Part shown: positions 1 to 12,849 of the stretch, one piece after another | Position numbering within the stretch: the stretch's first letter is position 1 | Layout of the letters: each line of letters starts with the position of its first letter | Assembly: GCF_000372425.1 (NCBI RefSeq) | Contig: NZ_AQVD01000005.1 | Location: 35,889-99,888, forward strand | Direction of reading: 5' to 3' | Length of the DNA: 64,000 nucleotides | Source: Streptococcus ferus DSM 20646 | GTDB taxonomy: Bacteria > Bacillota > Bacilli > Lactobacillales > Streptococcaceae | Translations under genes and position numbers: made by a program | Notes under the pieces: generated by a model | Database searches by the model: none | What the model saw: the letters and a program-made list of their open reading frames with translations, nothing else | Told to the model about the DNA's origin: nothing

Positions 1-151
1 AAATTTTTCTGCTGAAACGATTCCCATTTTTAATAGGCCTCCTAATTATTTTTTGGGTTTTCCCCATTACCCTTTCATTTTATCATTTTTGGTGTGAAAT
101 TGCTAGTTCTATTCTGAAAAACTTGATAAGAGTTTCACATATTCCTGAAAA

Positions 152-176
152 TAAAAAAGCTGGCCTCAGCCAGCTC
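152..176 (-). terminator. Terminator of tRNA-Leu
   Basis: On the minus strand a 7-bp perfect stem (AGCTGGC / GCCAGCT) with loop TGAG is followed by a T run. It sits directly downstream of the tRNA and would end its transcript. Confidence 0.85.
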
Positions 177-179
177 ATT

Positions 180-265
180 TGCGGAAAGGGGGACTTGAAC
201 CCCCACGACCTAAAGCGGTCACAGGATCCTTAGTCCTGCGCGTCTGCCAATTCCGCCATTTCCGC
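180..265 (-). tRNA. tRNA-Leu (anticodon AAG)
   Basis: The minus strand folds as a class II tRNA of 86 nt: acceptor stem GCGGAAA/TTTCCGC, discriminator A, T-loop GGTTCAAGTCC and a long variable arm typical of leucine tRNA. The anticodon loop CTAAGGA gives anticodon AAG, decoding CUU. CCA is not encoded. Confidence 0.95.
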
Positions 266-278
266 TACAACAGAAAAT

Positions 279-307
279 ATTATACCAAGTCATCACGAAG
301 GTGTCAA
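279..307 (-). promoter_or_regulatory. Consensus promoter of tRNA-Leu
   Basis: Perfect -35 TTGACA (302-307), 17-bp spacer and perfect -10 TATAAT (279-284), about 13 bp upstream of the tRNA 5' end. Confidence 0.9.
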
Positions 308-442
308 GTCATTTTTTACTTTTTATTAAAGCTTCCCTGCTTCTTTTCTTTAATACGCCAGACAATTCTTTTGACAGCATTAGGTAACTATGTTAAGCTG
401 ACTTTTGCTAATCATTTCATATATCATACACAAGGAGAAATC

Positions 443-820
443 ATGACTATTTTATTTGCCGTCTTAGCCGGTATTGTGTCCTTTATTATCGGAGGTCTTT
501 GGTATGGACTTATCTTCAGACAAGCTTGGCTAAAGGCTGTCGGTCTGTCACCTAGCCAAATCGAAGCAGCCGGAAACGGCCAAAAAGAAATGCTCGCAAC
601 AGCCCTTATCGAAATCGTCACCGCCTGTCTGACGATAGTCTTCCTCAATGCACTCACCATCAACCCCATCAGTAGTGCGGCTATAATCGGACTGCTGTCC
701 GTTTTATCAGCCCTTAAAAACTATCTCTTCGAACGAAGACCAATCAATCTGATTCTTATCAACGAAAGTTATAAGTGGATCTGTTTTTTGGTTGCCGGAA
801 TTTTTGCTTCTCTGATTTAA
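443..820 (+). CDS. DUF1761-like small membrane protein
   Basis: A 125-residue protein with about four hydrophobic segments, beginning with a membrane span (ILFAVLAGIVSFIIGGLWYG) and ending with another. The short N-terminal helix, GLWYG and the following F-R-Q-A-W resemble the DUF1761 family of unknown function. The start at 443 is set by AAGGAGAAATC immediately upstream; an in-frame extension back to 179 would run through the tRNA and is rejected. A promoter-like TTGACA-17-TAAGCT lies at 371-399. It is monocistronic and converges on pyrG through a shared terminator. Its function is unknown. Confidence 0.8.
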   Translation: MTILFAVLAGIVSFIIGGLWYGLIFRQAWLKAVGLSPSQIEAAGNGQKEMLATALIEIVTACLTIVFLNALTINPISSAAIIGLLSVLSALKNYLFERRPINLILINESYKWICFLVAGIFASLI

Positions 821-827
821 CAGTCAA

Positions 828-857
828 AAACCCCTTCTTGCATGGCAAGAGGGGTTT
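828..857. terminator. Bidirectional terminator between DUF1761 gene and pyrG
   Basis: AAACCCCTTCTTG / CAAGAGGGGTTT stem with A and T runs on either side, so it can act for both converging genes. Confidence 0.85.
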
Positions 858-860
858 CTT

Positions 861-2591
<1,731 letters not shown>

Positions 2592-2598
2592 TGACTAA

Positions 2599-3183
2599 CT
2601 AGACTTCTTCGTCCTCGGAATAGTCATCCTCATCCTCGTCATCATCTTCGTCTAAATCAACGTTTTCATCCAAATCCTCATCCGGAATAATCTCATTGAT
2701 CTCTGAGTCATAGGATTCCACCTCTGATTTTTCATCATCTGGATTTTCCTCATCATACTCAACGTCATCAGCTTCAGGCTCGAAACCTTCATCTTCAGGA
2801 TCATCATCGCTATAATCAATAGCGTCTTCATCCCCATCCATAAAAGCATTCACACGTTTACGCTTGCGTTTTGGTGCTCCGTCTTCCTCATCTTCTAGGG
2901 TTAAGATTTCTTCGTCAATTTCATCAATGGCGTACCATGAGCGCAGCCCCCATTTATTATCTCCCAGTGGGATAAAGCTGCCGTCTGTATTTAAATCAGA
3001 ATAAAAGAAGGGAAGCGATTCACGGATATCTGAGTCTGATTTCTCCAGGTAGTTTTGGATTTCATTAACAAGGTCGCTAAAGTACATATCTTTATCACGG
3101 CCGCGTGCCTCCAAAATAGCACGCGCAACTTCAATCATTGAAAGTTCGCTTTTGTCTTGTCCAGCAAATACTTCTAATTCCAA
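2599..3183 (-). CDS. rpoE: RNA polymerase delta subunit
   Basis: A 194-residue delta factor of Gram-positive RNA polymerase, which affects promoter selectivity and enzyme recycling. The N-terminal ~90 residues form the HARE-HTH domain ([13 protein letters not shown]...[10 protein letters not shown]...KWGLRSWY). The rest is a very acidic, disordered tail of Asp/Glu to the C-terminus. The start codon is TTG (3181-3183), placed by AAAAAAGGAG 6 bp upstream; this matches streptococcal relatives. It has its own promoter at 3214-3242. Confidence 0.97.
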   Translation of the reverse strand: MELEVFAGQDKSELSMIEVARAILEARGRDKDMYFSDLVNEIQNYLEKSDSDIRESLPFFYSDLNTDGSFIPLGDNKWGLRSWYAIDEIDEEILTLEDEEDGAPKRKRKRVNAFMDGDEDAIDYSDDDPEDEGFEPEADDVEYDEENPDDEKSEVESYDSEINEIIPDEDLDENVDLDEDDDEDEDDYSEDEEV

Positions 3184-3213
3184 GGCGGTTCTCCTTTTTT
3201 GTCTTTCCCTACT

Positions 3214-3242
3214 ATTCTACGCTAAAAATAAGTTTTCGTCAA
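3214..3242 (-). promoter_or_regulatory. rpoE promoter
   Basis: TTGACG (3237-3242), 17-bp spacer, TAGAAT (3214-3219), upstream of the rpoE ribosome binding site. Confidence 0.75.
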
Positions 3243-3273
3243 AGTCTTTTTATCAGGACAGCCCCGAATGGTC

Positions 3274-3307
3274 AAAAAATTCTTATCCCAAATAGTGGGA
3301 TAAGAAT
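3274..3307 (-). terminator. Terminator of tig
   Basis: A 12-bp perfect stem (ATTCTTATCCCA and its complement) with a 5-nt loop and a T run on the minus strand, 10 bp after the tig stop codon. Confidence 0.9.
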
Positions 3308-3317
3308 AATCAGTTTA

Positions 3318-4601
3318 TTAGTCAACTTTAACAGAATCTGTGATGGCAGCAACTGCTTTCTTCATAGCAATATCATGTTTTAACATCTCTTCGGACAGAA
3401 GGTTGCGAACCTGTTCAACTTCCATGTTATATTCTGCAGCAAGGTCTGTGATTTCTTTTTCGATTTCTTCCGCAGAAGCTTCGAAACCTTCTGCTTTAGC
3501 AATCGCTTCGATGACAAGGTTTGTTTTGACACGCTTGTCAGCATCCGCTTCATACTGCTTATGCAGATCTTCTTCAGATGTTCCTGTCAACTGGAAGTAC
3601 ATTTCTGGAGAAATCCCTTGACGCTGCATATTGCCCATAAATTCTTGCATGGCACGATGAACTTCATCGTGAATCATTTCTTCTGGCAATTCAACAATTT
3701 CAGCATTGGCAACAGCCAAATCAATCGCTGCAGCTTCAACAGCCTCATCATAGGCAACTGCTTTTGCAGATTCCAACTCTTTGCGATATTTAGCCTTCAA
3801 CTCGTCTAAAGTGCCCACTTCATCATCGATATCTTTGGCCAATTCATCGTCCAATTCTGGCACTTCTTTCGCTTTAACTTCATGAATGGTTGTAGCAAAC
3901 TTAGCATCCTTGCCAGCTAATTCTTCTGCCTGATAGTTTTCTGGGAAGGTAACTTCGACGGTGACTTCTTCTCCCGCTTTTTTACCAATCAGCTGATCTT
4001 CAAAGCCTGGAATGAACTGACCTGAACCAAGTTCAAGTGAGAAATTATCGCCCTTACCGCCGTCAAATTCAACACCGTCAACAGACCCAACAAAGTCAAT
4101 CACAACCGTATCACCGGCTTCAGCAGCGTCTTCTTTGAGAACTAACTCAGCTAAGTTGTTACGCTCGCGCTCAATTTTGTCATTGACTTCATCGTCGCTA
4201 ACATCCTTGCTTGTCTCAACAGATACAGAAAGGTCTTTATAATCACCCAATTTAACTTCAGGTTTGGTCACCACTTCTGCTGTGATTTCCCATTCTTGAC
4301 CTTTTTCCATTGATTTCACATCAACTTTTGGCTGAGCAACAACATCAAGTTCCAACTCTTTAACAGCTTCTTCATAAGCAGCAGGCAAGATAGCGTTCAA
4401 AGCATCCTCATAGAGTGCTTCCTCACCAAACTTTTGGTTAAAGACAGCGCGAGGCATATGACCTTTACGAAATCCTGGTACATTTAAGTCTTTCTTAATT
4501 TTGTTGAATGCCTGATCAAGAGCTGGCTTAATCTTATCTTGACTAATCGTGAAGCTAATCACACCACGATTAGCTGATGTGTTTTCAAATGATGTAGACA
4601 T
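3318..4601 (-). CDS. tig: Trigger factor, ribosome-associated chaperone and peptidyl-prolyl isomerase
   Basis: A 427-residue trigger factor (also called RopA in streptococci), which binds nascent chains at the ribosomal exit tunnel. Its N-terminal ribosome-binding domain contains GFRKGHMPR. The central FKBP-type PPIase domain (about 160-245) contains [11 protein letters not shown] and [13 protein letters not shown]. The C-terminal helical chaperone arm ends in [14 protein letters not shown]. The length is standard. It is followed by a strong terminator, so it is monocistronic. Confidence 0.98.
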   Translation of the reverse strand: MSTSFENTSANRGVISFTISQDKIKPALDQAFNKIKKDLNVPGFRKGHMPRAVFNQKFGEEALYEDALNAILPAAYEEAVKELELDVVAQPKVDVKSMEKGQEWEITAEVVTKPEVKLGDYKDLSVSVETSKDVSDDEVNDKIERERNNLAELVLKEDAAEAGDTVVIDFVGSVDGVEFDGGKGDNFSLELGSGQFIPGFEDQLIGKKAGEEVTVEVTFPENYQAEELAGKDAKFATTIHEVKAKEVPELDDELAKDIDDEVGTLDELKAKYRKELESAKAVAYDEAVEAAAIDLAVANAEIVELPEEMIHDEVHRAMQEFMGNMQRQGISPEMYFQLTGTSEEDLHKQYEADADKRVKTNLVIEAIAKAEGFEASAEEIEKEITDLAAEYNMEVEQVRNLLSEEMLKHDIAMKKAVAAITDSVKVD

Positions 4602-4797
4602 GAAGTCATTTCTCCTTAAAATTTATTTGCATTATTCAGTTTATCATATTTAGCGGTAATTTAAAAGTTTTTTCCATCTATTTATTCAGCAAATTTTAAG
4701 GCATCTTTCCTGCGTGTCCCTTTGGTAAAACAGGGACTGTCAGCAGCAATTTCAGCTTTTGATTTTGCATTTACGCTTTTTTTGATAAACTATTAGC

Positions 4798-5655
4798 ATG
4801 ACTATTGTAACCACCTATCTCAACAAACTAAACTTGGATCAGATCATGCTGACCGTTTTAGAAAAGACGGTTTCCATCATCCTGCTCCTCATCTTTTTTG
4901 TCATTTTTAAACGAATTGCGGGCTTCATTTTTGATCGCACTGTTGCCAAGTCCTTTTCCCTAACCAAGTATAACCAAGGCCGGCAGAAAACGCTCATTAA
5001 GCTGTCCCATAATATCATGGACTATAGCCTTTATTTTTTATTAGCTTATTGGCTATTGGCTATTCTTGGTCTGCCGGTTTCCAGCCTCCTGGCCGGGGCT
5101 GGTATCGCTGGAGTAGCCATCGGTCTTGGTGCCCAAGGCTTTCTGTCAGATCTGGTCAATGGTTTCTTTATCTTATTTGAACGTCAATTCGACGTTGGGG
5201 ATTCTGTACGTCTCAATGCGACAACAGGCTCTATCGCAGGTACCGTTTCCAGCGTGGGTATCAGGACCACCCAAATTCGCGATTTTGACGGAACCCTCCA
5301 TTTTATCCCCAACCGCAACATCACCATTGTCAGCAATCTCTCGCGCGGAGATATGCGGGCCCAGATTGATATTCCCATTTATGCCGATACCAACTTGGAT
5401 ATGCTGACAGAGATCATTAGGGAGGTCAACGAAAAATATGTCAGTGACTACCCTGAGATTGTTGGTGTTCCCACCATCTGGGGGGCAAGGACATCTCCCA
5501 GCGGGCAATTTATTTTCCGAGTCGACATCTTTGTGCAAAACGGCAAGCAAAGTCAGATTTACTATACTTTCTACCGCCTCTATCAAGAGGCCCTGCGAGA
5601 AAATCAGATTCCGTTGCCGACTGCTACCATCATGCCAACACCAAATAAGGTGTGA
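4798..5655 (+). CDS. mscS: MscS-family small-conductance mechanosensitive channel
   Basis: A 285-residue membrane protein. Hydrophobic helices lie at about 17-40 and 65-85. The pore-lining helix SSLLAGAGIAGVAIGLGAQGFLSDLVNGFFI has the Gly/Ala packing of MscS TM3. The beta domain (FDVGDSVRL...FIPNRNI) and a cytosolic C-terminal domain follow. It would release solutes on hypo-osmotic shock. No clear Shine-Dalgarno precedes the ATG; a -10-like TAAACT (4786-4791) lies only 6 bp upstream, so translation may be leaderless, or start at a later codon. The stop codon lies inside the shared terminator hairpin. Confidence 0.92.
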   Translation: MTIVTTYLNKLNLDQIMLTVLEKTVSIILLLIFFVIFKRIAGFIFDRTVAKSFSLTKYNQGRQKTLIKLSHNIMDYSLYFLLAYWLLAILGLPVSSLLAGAGIAGVAIGLGAQGFLSDLVNGFFILFERQFDVGDSVRLNATTGSIAGTVSSVGIRTTQIRDFDGTLHFIPNRNITIVSNLSRGDMRAQIDIPIYADTNLDMLTEIIREVNEKYVSDYPEIVGVPTIWGARTSPSGQFIFRVDIFVQNGKQSQIYYTFYRLYQEALRENQIPLPTATIMPTPNKV

Positions 5656-5676
5656 GAGGACACTCTCACACCTTTT
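5649..5676. terminator. Bidirectional terminator, mscS / UPF0340 gene
   Basis: A 10-bp perfect stem GGTGTGAGAG/CTCTCACACC with loop GACA and T-rich flanks on both strands. Confidence 0.85.
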
Positions 5677-6238
5677 AATATTTGCGAATGGGGTCTGCGG
5701 TATAGCGGGCGCGCGAGCCGCCAATGAGCTTTGGCCGGCTGGCAAGAGCCGTCAAATGAGCACCGCCAAGTTCCTTTTGAATGGGTTTCAGAGGAACCTG
5801 AACTTTCTTGATGTGCATCCCAATTGAAGTATCTCCGATATCAATACCTGCATGACCTACAACCTCTTCAACTTCAACAGGATCTTTCATAAAATCAAAT
5901 GCTGCCAACTGGCCGCTGCCGCCTGCGTGAAGACTGGGCAAAACATTGACTAGTTCCAAATGCTTTTGCTCAGCCGCTTCTCGTTCAATGACCAGGGCCC
6001 GATTAAGGTGTTCGCAGCCTTGAACAGCCAGATAAATTCCCTTCTCATTAAGCAAGTCCAACATTGTCTTGACAATGACTCGGCCCACTTCCCGATTGGA
6101 ATTTTGCCCAATCACGCCTCCAGCGACTTCACTGGAAGATAAGCCAAGGACAAACACCTGTCCTTTTTGAATGGCACTGCGCTCAATAATGTCAGCAACA
6201 ACAGTACGTGTTTCGTGAGATAATGTTTCCAAATCCAT
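5675..6238 (-). CDS. UPF0340 / TIGR01440 (YwlG-like) family protein
   Basis: A 187-residue protein of the conserved YwlG/UPF0340 family. Recognisable elements are [14 protein letters not shown] near the N-terminus, [11 protein letters not shown], and a glycine-rich [14 protein letters not shown] region. No biochemical role is established. It is the last gene of the minus-strand group truA-pdxK-ECF-UPF0340; the gap to the ECF gene is 34 bp, suggesting co-transcription. Confidence 0.88.
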   Translation of the reverse strand: MDLETLSHETRTVVADIIERSAIQKGQVFVLGLSSSEVAGGVIGQNSNREVGRVIVKTMLDLLNEKGIYLAVQGCEHLNRALVIEREAAEQKHLELVNVLPSLHAGGSGQLAAFDFMKDPVEVEEVVGHAGIDIGDTSIGMHIKKVQVPLKPIQKELGGAHLTALASRPKLIGGSRARYTADPIRKY

Positions 6239-6272
6239 CCCGCAATCACCTCATTTCTAAAACAGCCTTACC

Positions 6273-6740
6273 TTACCTGTTAAAGGCTCGACTCAAGAGA
6301 TAGCCAACCAGCATTCCCAAAACATTTTGCAGAAGATTTCCCCAGATACCTGCCAAAGAGGCACCTAGGCCATACATATACACAGAAGCTATAAAGTAGA
6401 CCCCAACCATAGCCAATGTCGCCAAAACCAGCCCAATGAACCGCTTTTTACCCGACCAACCAGCCAAATAACCCTGAGTTCCATGAGCCAAAAGACTAAT
6501 TACCATCCAATTGGGATAGCCCGCAAGAAGATCAATGAGAAAGCCTGATAAACCTCCGACGAGGGCTGCTTCTTTAGAACCCAAATAAAAGGCAGTGAAA
6601 TAAACACCTGCATCTAAGAGCGTTAAAAAGCCGGTCGGTGTTGGAATCATGATAAAGCGTCCCAAAAGGACACTGATTGCTGTTAAAAGAGCCAGAAGAG
6701 TCAGACGTCTGGTCTGCCGCTGCTTATCACTAGTGGTCAT
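6273..6740 (-). CDS. ECF transporter substrate-binding (S) component, pyrimidine or pyridoxine type
   Basis: A 155-residue protein with about five hydrophobic helices. It starts with a positively charged N-terminus and RRLTLLALLTAISVLLGR, the usual first helix of ECF S-components that contact the EcfT module. It overlaps the upstream kinase gene by 11 bp, which implies translational coupling and a shared substrate: hydroxymethylpyrimidine or a vitamin B6 vitamer. No EcfA/EcfT gene is nearby, so it would use a shared module. Confidence 0.85.
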   Translation of the reverse strand: MTTSDKQRQTRRLTLLALLTAISVLLGRFIMIPTPTGFLTLLDAGVYFTAFYLGSKEAALVGGLSGFLIDLLAGYPNWMVISLLAHGTQGYLAGWSGKKRFIGLVLATLAMVGVYFIASVYMYGLGASLAGIWGNLLQNVLGMLVGYLLSRAFNR

Positions 6741-7491
6741 TTTGTTTTACTCCGTATTGATTTGAGTTATGAATAGCTCGGTAAACGTCAATCTTAGCGG
6801 CCTTAACCGCCTCTAAGGCCGTTTGCCCTTTAGCCATAGCGCTGGCAATACTGGCTGCAAAAGTACAGCCTGCCCCATTGTTATTTCGATGAAGCAGAGA
6901 TTTTTTAAGATAAACCGCTTCGCTGCCATCATAAAAGAGGTCAATGGCCTGATGCTTATCCAGCCGAGCACCTCCTTTTATCACCAGCTTGTCCGCTCCT
7001 AAACGATGTAAACGTTCAGCCGCTCGCCTCATATCCTTCAGATTAGTGATAGTCTCCCCGCTCAAAATCTCCGCCTCACGCAGATTAGGGGTGATGAGAC
7101 TGACATAGGGCAAAAAAGAAAGCAAGGTCTCAGCCATCTCCCCTATCGTCCCATCCTGATTTTCCTTGAAGATAAGCACGGGATCTAACACAATCGGGAT
7201 ATCCTGATAGTTTTTGATGAAAGCTAAACTGACCTCTGCAAGATCTGGGTTCGGAAGGAGACCAATTTTGATTGCCGCAAAAGGAATTTCCTTAAGGCTT
7301 TGCAGCTGACTCTGAAACAAGGGGCGCTCCAGGTCATTGACTTCAAATCCATCATCCGTCACAGTCGCAATGCTGGTCAAGGCAACAAAACCAAAAAGTT
7401 GATGCCGGTTAAAGGTCGCCAAGTCAGCCTGCATACCGCCGCCACTTAGAATGTCACTTCCTGAAATCGCCAGAATATAATCAGTCTTCAT
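6730..7491 (-). CDS. pdxK: Pyridoxine / hydroxymethylpyrimidine kinase (ThiD/PdxK type)
   Basis: A 253-residue ribokinase-fold kinase. It shows [17 protein letters not shown] at the N-terminus (family motif), VLDPVLIFK mid-protein, VIKGGA, and the anion-hole/catalytic [14 protein letters not shown] near the C-terminus. It phosphorylates pyridoxine and/or hydroxymethylpyrimidine; sequence alone does not separate the two. It overlaps truA upstream by 11 bp and the ECF S-component downstream by 11 bp, so the three genes are translationally coupled. Confidence 0.88.
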   Translation of the reverse strand: MKTDYILAISGSDILSGGGMQADLATFNRHQLFGFVALTSIATVTDDGFEVNDLERPLFQSQLQSLKEIPFAAIKIGLLPNPDLAEVSLAFIKNYQDIPIVLDPVLIFKENQDGTIGEMAETLLSFLPYVSLITPNLREAEILSGETITNLKDMRRAAERLHRLGADKLVIKGGARLDKHQAIDLFYDGSEAVYLKKSLLHRNNNGAGCTFAASIASAMAKGQTALEAVKAAKIDVYRAIHNSNQYGVKQNDH

Positions 7492-8230
7492 AGATAATTT
7501 CCTTTAAGTAGAGGCCATTAGGGGCCGCGGTCGGACCGGCAAGCTGACGATCTTTTGAGGTTAAAATTAGGGGAATCTGCGCAACCGGCATTCGTCCATT
7601 ACCAATTTTCAGGAGCGTTCCCACCATATTGCGTACCTGCTTATAGAGAAAACCATTGCCTGAAAAGGTAAAGAGCAGTGTATTGGGATAAGAACTCCAT
7701 TCTAGGGTGGCCCTTGTAATGGTCCTCACTTTATTATCCACGCTGCTTCCTGCCGCCGTAAAGCCTGTAAAATCGTGAGTTCCTACCAAATAGGCTATTG
7801 CCTGCTGCATCGCTTCTATGTCCAGCAAATAGGGAAAAGACGTGGCGTAATGCCGCATCAAAGGATTTTTAGGTCTGCCAACATCAACAAGAAATTCATA
7901 TGTTTTACGATGTTTTTGATAACGTGCATGAAAATCATCACTAACGTGCTCCACAGATACCACAGCAATATCTTCTGGTGTCTGCGTGTCAAGACCAAAG
8001 CGCAGTTTCTCCGTATCGCGAAGCTGGGGCAGGTCAAAATGAATCACTTGCCCATAAGCATGAACTCCTGCATCCGTACGCCCAGCTCCCTGAATCAGGA
8101 CAGGCTGACCGCTATTCAGCCTTAGCAAGGTTGTCTCAATTTCTTCTTGAACCGTCCTTTTGTGAGGCTGTCTTTGAAAGCCTGAAAAAGCGGTTCCATC
8201 ATAAGCAATAATGGCCTTATATCTCGTCAT
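7481..8230 (-). CDS. truA: tRNA pseudouridine(38-40) synthase
   Basis: TruA modifies uridines in the anticodon arm. The start is ATG at 8230, giving [19 protein letters not shown], the conserved N-terminus; the reading frame is open further upstream but that extension runs through the promoter. The catalytic Asp lies in [18 protein letters not shown], with the KTYEF motif after it. No Shine-Dalgarno precedes the ATG. The -10 box TATAAT ends only 7 bp before it, so the mRNA is probably leaderless. It heads the operon with pdxK and the ECF gene. Confidence 0.95.
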   Translation of the reverse strand: MTRYKAIIAYDGTAFSGFQRQPHKRTVQEEIETTLLRLNSGQPVLIQGAGRTDAGVHAYGQVIHFDLPQLRDTEKLRFGLDTQTPEDIAVVSVEHVSDDFHARYQKHRKTYEFLVDVGRPKNPLMRHYATSFPYLLDIEAMQQAIAYLVGTHDFTGFTAAGSSVDNKVRTITRATLEWSSYPNTLLFTFSGNGFLYKQVRNMVGTLLKIGNGRMPVAQIPLILTSKDRQLAGPTAAPNGLYLKEIIYED

Positions 8231-8237
8231 GATAGTT

Positions 8238-8266
8238 ATTATAGCATGCCAACTGTCGGCTAACAA
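8238..8266 (-). promoter_or_regulatory. truA promoter (leaderless geometry)
   Basis: TTGTTA (8261-8266), 17 bp, TATAAT (8238-8243) with an extended TG one base upstream. Seven bases separate the -10 box from the truA ATG, so the predicted transcription start falls on or beside the A of the start codon. Confidence 0.8.
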
Positions 8267-8289
8267 GCCTCTCTAGGAGTAACTGTCCG

Positions 8290-8316
8290 GGGACAGATGA
8301 AGCTACATCTATCCCC
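8290..8316. other. Hairpin downstream of PhnB-like gene
   Basis: GGGGACAGATG and CATCTATCCCC form an 11-bp stem with one mismatch around a 5-nt loop. It directly follows the stop of the minus-strand gene but has no good T run, so the terminator role is uncertain. Confidence 0.4.
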
Positions 8317-9195
8317 TTACAAAAGGTCTACAATTCTTTGGTAATCCAACCGCTTCATTTCAAGAATAGCCGCATTTACAGCCTTTAACCGATCTGCTTG
8401 CGCGGGATTTCCATAGGCTTCCATCAGTTTTTGTGGAACAATTTGCCAAGAAATGTCAAATTCATCCTTCACCCAGCCACACTGCTCTGCCTCTTTAACG
8501 CTGGAGAAAGCGTCATAGTAAGCAGCCATCTCTTCTGGGCTGTTCACATAAATCATCAGAGAAAAGGCCTCATTAAAGCCATTCTCCCCACCGTAACCAT
8601 GGTCCATTACAATGAGTTTTTGATTTGGCAAGACTAACTCCCCGTAATTGAGTTTTGCCTGAGGAAGACTTGCTTCTCCTTGAGCATAGTAAGATCGCTG
8701 GCCAAGTTCAGCCCCTGGCAGAAGACTGACATATTTTTGGAGAAAATCTTCCGCTGAACCCACCTGATCCTTTGAGAACAACAAACAGATTTCCAGATGG
8801 TGGGAGACCGTCTGCTCAGAATTGTAAAGCAGTTGCCATGAGAGGCCATATTGATCTTCAAACCAAACGTAGTAGGCATTAAAAGGATATTCTCCTAAGG
8901 GCATGAACACTTTCCCATTCTGAGATAAGCTCTGGTAAAGGCGGTCAACTTCCTCTTTTTTAGAGACTTGAACCATAAGAGACATACTTTCATTCAAGTG
9001 AAAGTATGGACCTGCACTAATAGCTGCCAATGTCATATTGACCAAGCGAAACTGCACTAACTGGGCATCTCCCGAAGGCGTATCACTTAAGTGGTAAGTC
9101 CAGTCAAGCTGACTCTCAGGAAATACAGATGTGTAAAAACGAGCCGCTTCAAGGGCTTCTTTGTCGTACCAAAGATGTGGAATTAGTGTTTGCAT
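8317..9195 (-). CDS. PhnB-like VOC-superfamily protein with two tandem domains
   Basis: About 292 residues, made of two repeated halves of the PhnB/3-demethylubiquinone methyltransferase-like VOC fold: IPHLWYDKEALEAARFYTSVFPES at the N-terminus and a second ICLLFSKDQVGSAEDFLQKYV near 145. Each half ends with a W-Q block (DQYGLSWQLL; DEFDISWQIV). The function of these streptococcal proteins is not known; the family includes metal-dependent dioxygenases and resistance proteins. Two ATGs are adjacent; the second (9195) has better spacing from GGGAGG. An extended -10 TGCTATACT lies upstream. Confidence 0.8.
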   Translation of the reverse strand: MQTLIPHLWYDKEALEAARFYTSVFPESQLDWTYHLSDTPSGDAQLVQFRLVNMTLAAISAGPYFHLNESMSLMVQVSKKEEVDRLYQSLSQNGKVFMPLGEYPFNAYYVWFEDQYGLSWQLLYNSEQTVSHHLEICLLFSKDQVGSAEDFLQKYVSLLPGAELGQRSYYAQGEASLPQAKLNYGELVLPNQKLIVMDHGYGGENGFNEAFSLMIYVNSPEEMAAYYDAFSSVKEAEQCGWVKDEFDISWQIVPQKLMEAYGNPAQADRLKAVNAAILEMKRLDYQRIVDLL

Positions 9196-9252
9196 CATTG
9201 CCTCCCGTTTAAATGATAGTTTTAGTATAGCATGTCTTGACTTAAAAACGAA

Positions 9253-9276
9253 AAGAACCAGCTCAGGCTGGTTCTT
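9253..9276 (-). terminator. Terminator of dnaJ
   Basis: A 10-bp perfect stem AAGAACCAGC/GCTGGTTCTT with loop CTGA, followed by TTCGTTTTT on the minus strand. Confidence 0.9.
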
Positions 9277-9278
9277 GA

Positions 9279-10412
9279 TTATATTTCTTCAAAAGCATCC
9301 TTCATCTTATCAAAGAAACCTTTTTTCTTAGGATGTACCGGATCCATACCGCTGGCTTGAGCAAAGGCTTTCAAGGCATCCTTCTGTGCATCATTTAATT
9401 TGGTCGGCGTCACAACATTGACCGTCACATGCTGATCGCCCTGACCATTGCCACGCAGACGAGGTGCGCCTTTGCCTTTTAGGCGGAAGGTTTTCCCTGT
9501 TTGTGTGCCCGCCGGAATTGCCATTTCAACTGCTCCGTGAACCGTCGGCACTTCCACGGTATCTCCCAGGGCCGCCTGAACAAAGTTGATGTTCAGATCA
9601 TAGTAGATGGTTGAACCATCGCGTTCAAACTGATCACTCTTGAGCACATTGATAATAACAAAAAGATCTCCATAAGGACCGCCATTAAAGCCCGCCTCTC
9701 CTTGTCCTGCCAAACGGATTTGCTGACCGGTTTCAACACCGGCAGGAATCTTGACAGATACCTTGTGACTTTGCTTTTCATGGCCACTGCCATGACATGT
9801 TTGACAAGGTTCTTTGATTTCTTGACCGCTGCCATGACACACATCACAGGTCACTTGACGACGCATCATTCCAAGTGGTGTTTGGGTATCTACATTGATC
9901 ACACCGGAGCCATGACACTTGCTGCAGGTGACGGGACTTGTCCCTGGTTTAGCCCCTGAGCCGTCACAGGTATGACAAGTTGCTTCGCGGTTATAACGGA
10001 CTTCTTTTTCAGCCCCAAAAATAGCCTCTTCAAATTTTAAATTGACCCGATATTGAAGGTCATCCCCTTGACGCGGAGCGTTAGGATTGCGAGAAGCACC
10101 GCCCCCAAAGAAACTAGAAAAAATATCTTCAAAACCGCCGAAGCCACCGCCATCAAAGCCGGAGAAGCCTCCACCGCCATTAAAACCTCCTGAAGCACCG
10201 GCTGGGCCGTACTGGTCATAGGCTGCACGTTTTTGCTCATCACCTAAGGTCTCATAAGCCTCCTGAATAGCCTTGTATTTCTCCTCAGCACCGGCTTCTT
10301 TGTTAATGTCCGGATGATATTTTTTAGACATCTTCCGATAGGCTTTTTTAATATCGTCTTGAGAAGCATCTTTAGACACTCCCAAACGATCGTAATATTC
10401 TGTATTGTTCAT
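9279..10412 (-). CDS. dnaJ: Co-chaperone DnaJ (Hsp40)
   Basis: A 377-residue type I Hsp40 that delivers substrates to DnaK and stimulates its ATPase. The J domain (1-70) has the HPD motif in [10 protein letters not shown] Gly/Phe-rich region follows ([15 protein letters not shown]). Four CxxCxGxG zinc motifs lie at about 145-215 and the substrate-binding domain at the C-terminus. The start at 10412 gives [12 protein letters not shown]; a longer frame is open but not conserved. Its Shine-Dalgarno is poor, and a 514-bp structured gap separates it from dnaK. Confidence 0.97.
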   Translation of the reverse strand: MNNTEYYDRLGVSKDASQDDIKKAYRKMSKKYHPDINKEAGAEEKYKAIQEAYETLGDEQKRAAYDQYGPAGASGGFNGGGGFSGFDGGGFGGFEDIFSSFFGGGASRNPNAPRQGDDLQYRVNLKFEEAIFGAEKEVRYNREATCHTCDGSGAKPGTSPVTCSKCHGSGVINVDTQTPLGMMRRQVTCDVCHGSGQEIKEPCQTCHGSGHEKQSHKVSVKIPAGVETGQQIRLAGQGEAGFNGGPYGDLFVIINVLKSDQFERDGSTIYYDLNINFVQAALGDTVEVPTVHGAVEMAIPAGTQTGKTFRLKGKGAPRLRGNGQGDQHVTVNVVTPTKLNDAQKDALKAFAQASGMDPVHPKKKGFFDKMKDAFEEI

Positions 10413-10440
10413 ATAAGATACCAAGCCCGTGAAAAGCAAA

Positions 10441-10497
10441 GTGAAAATAGGAAATCGGCAGAAAATCCTGATTTTCTAGGCGATTTATCTTTTTCAC
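10441..10497 (-). repeat. Long imperfect inverted repeat upstream of dnaJ
   Basis: Arms of about 27 bases pair through GTGAAAA/TTTTCAC, AAATCG/CGATTT and AGAAAATC/GATTTTCT with a 2-nt loop, 29 bp before the dnaJ start. It would form a stable stem in the mRNA leader. Confidence 0.8.
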
Positions 10498-10617
10498 ACA
10501 GCTTTTAGGGCGGGTTCAATTCCTTTCGTTAAATAATAGACGAAATTGTGAAAACAGCCCGTGTTCAGTGACGAACACGTTCCTTTCTGTAAAAGTTACA
10601 AAGGTATTTACCCAAAA

Positions 10618-10642
10618 ACAGAGGCTGGTTTGCAACCTCTGT
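10618..10642 (-). terminator. Terminator-like hairpin downstream of dnaK
   Basis: Stem ACAGAGG/CCTCTGT with an 11-nt loop, followed by TTTTTGGG on the minus strand, about 285 bp after dnaK. It may reduce dnaJ expression relative to dnaK. Confidence 0.6.
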
Positions 10643-10926
10643 GATTGAAATCTTGATTTACTAACAATAAATTTCTGAATCGAATTCGAGCTATGGCCGC
10701 TTTCAAGATCGGGACAAAATTGCCCACTGGGCTAACGGCTCATTTCCCATTTCCAACTCGTAGGCTAAAACAATTCCCGAACCTTCCTAGCTTTCGAATT
10801 TCTGGGCTCGGTAAGACGAAAACTGAGTGCGAGCTAAGAACTTCGGAAAAAAGATAACTTTCCTTGAATGCAAGCATCCAACGTCAAGTTCCTATTTTTC
10901 TGACGTTCTTTTAACGCTCTCACATC

Positions 10927-12768
<1,842 letters not shown>

Positions 12769-12849
12769 TTAATTTACTTTCATTTTATGCCTAGTTTACT
12801 GACATTTCGGTCATGCTTTTTTGAAAATAGCAGGGTAGTTTTGCTGATG

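Larger units (their letters stand above)
10413..10926 (-). other. Structured dnaK-dnaJ intergenic region
   Basis: No convincing gene. On the minus strand it contains, in order: a block at about 10685-10870 with base composition unlike normal AT-rich spacers and inverted segments (AATTCGAAAGCTA against TAGCTCGAATT); a terminator-like hairpin (10618-10642, 7-bp stem, then TTTTTGGG); a 7-bp stem CGTGTTC/GAACACG near 10562-10581; and a long near-perfect hairpin (10441-10497). The layout suggests partial termination after dnaK, RNA processing, or a separate dnaJ transcript. Confidence 0.55.

Noticed and set aside
86..100. TGGTGTGAA near tRNA-Leu, resembling the integrase arm repeats
   Set aside because: A single copy, no partner repeat, no integrase and no duplicated tRNA end in view.
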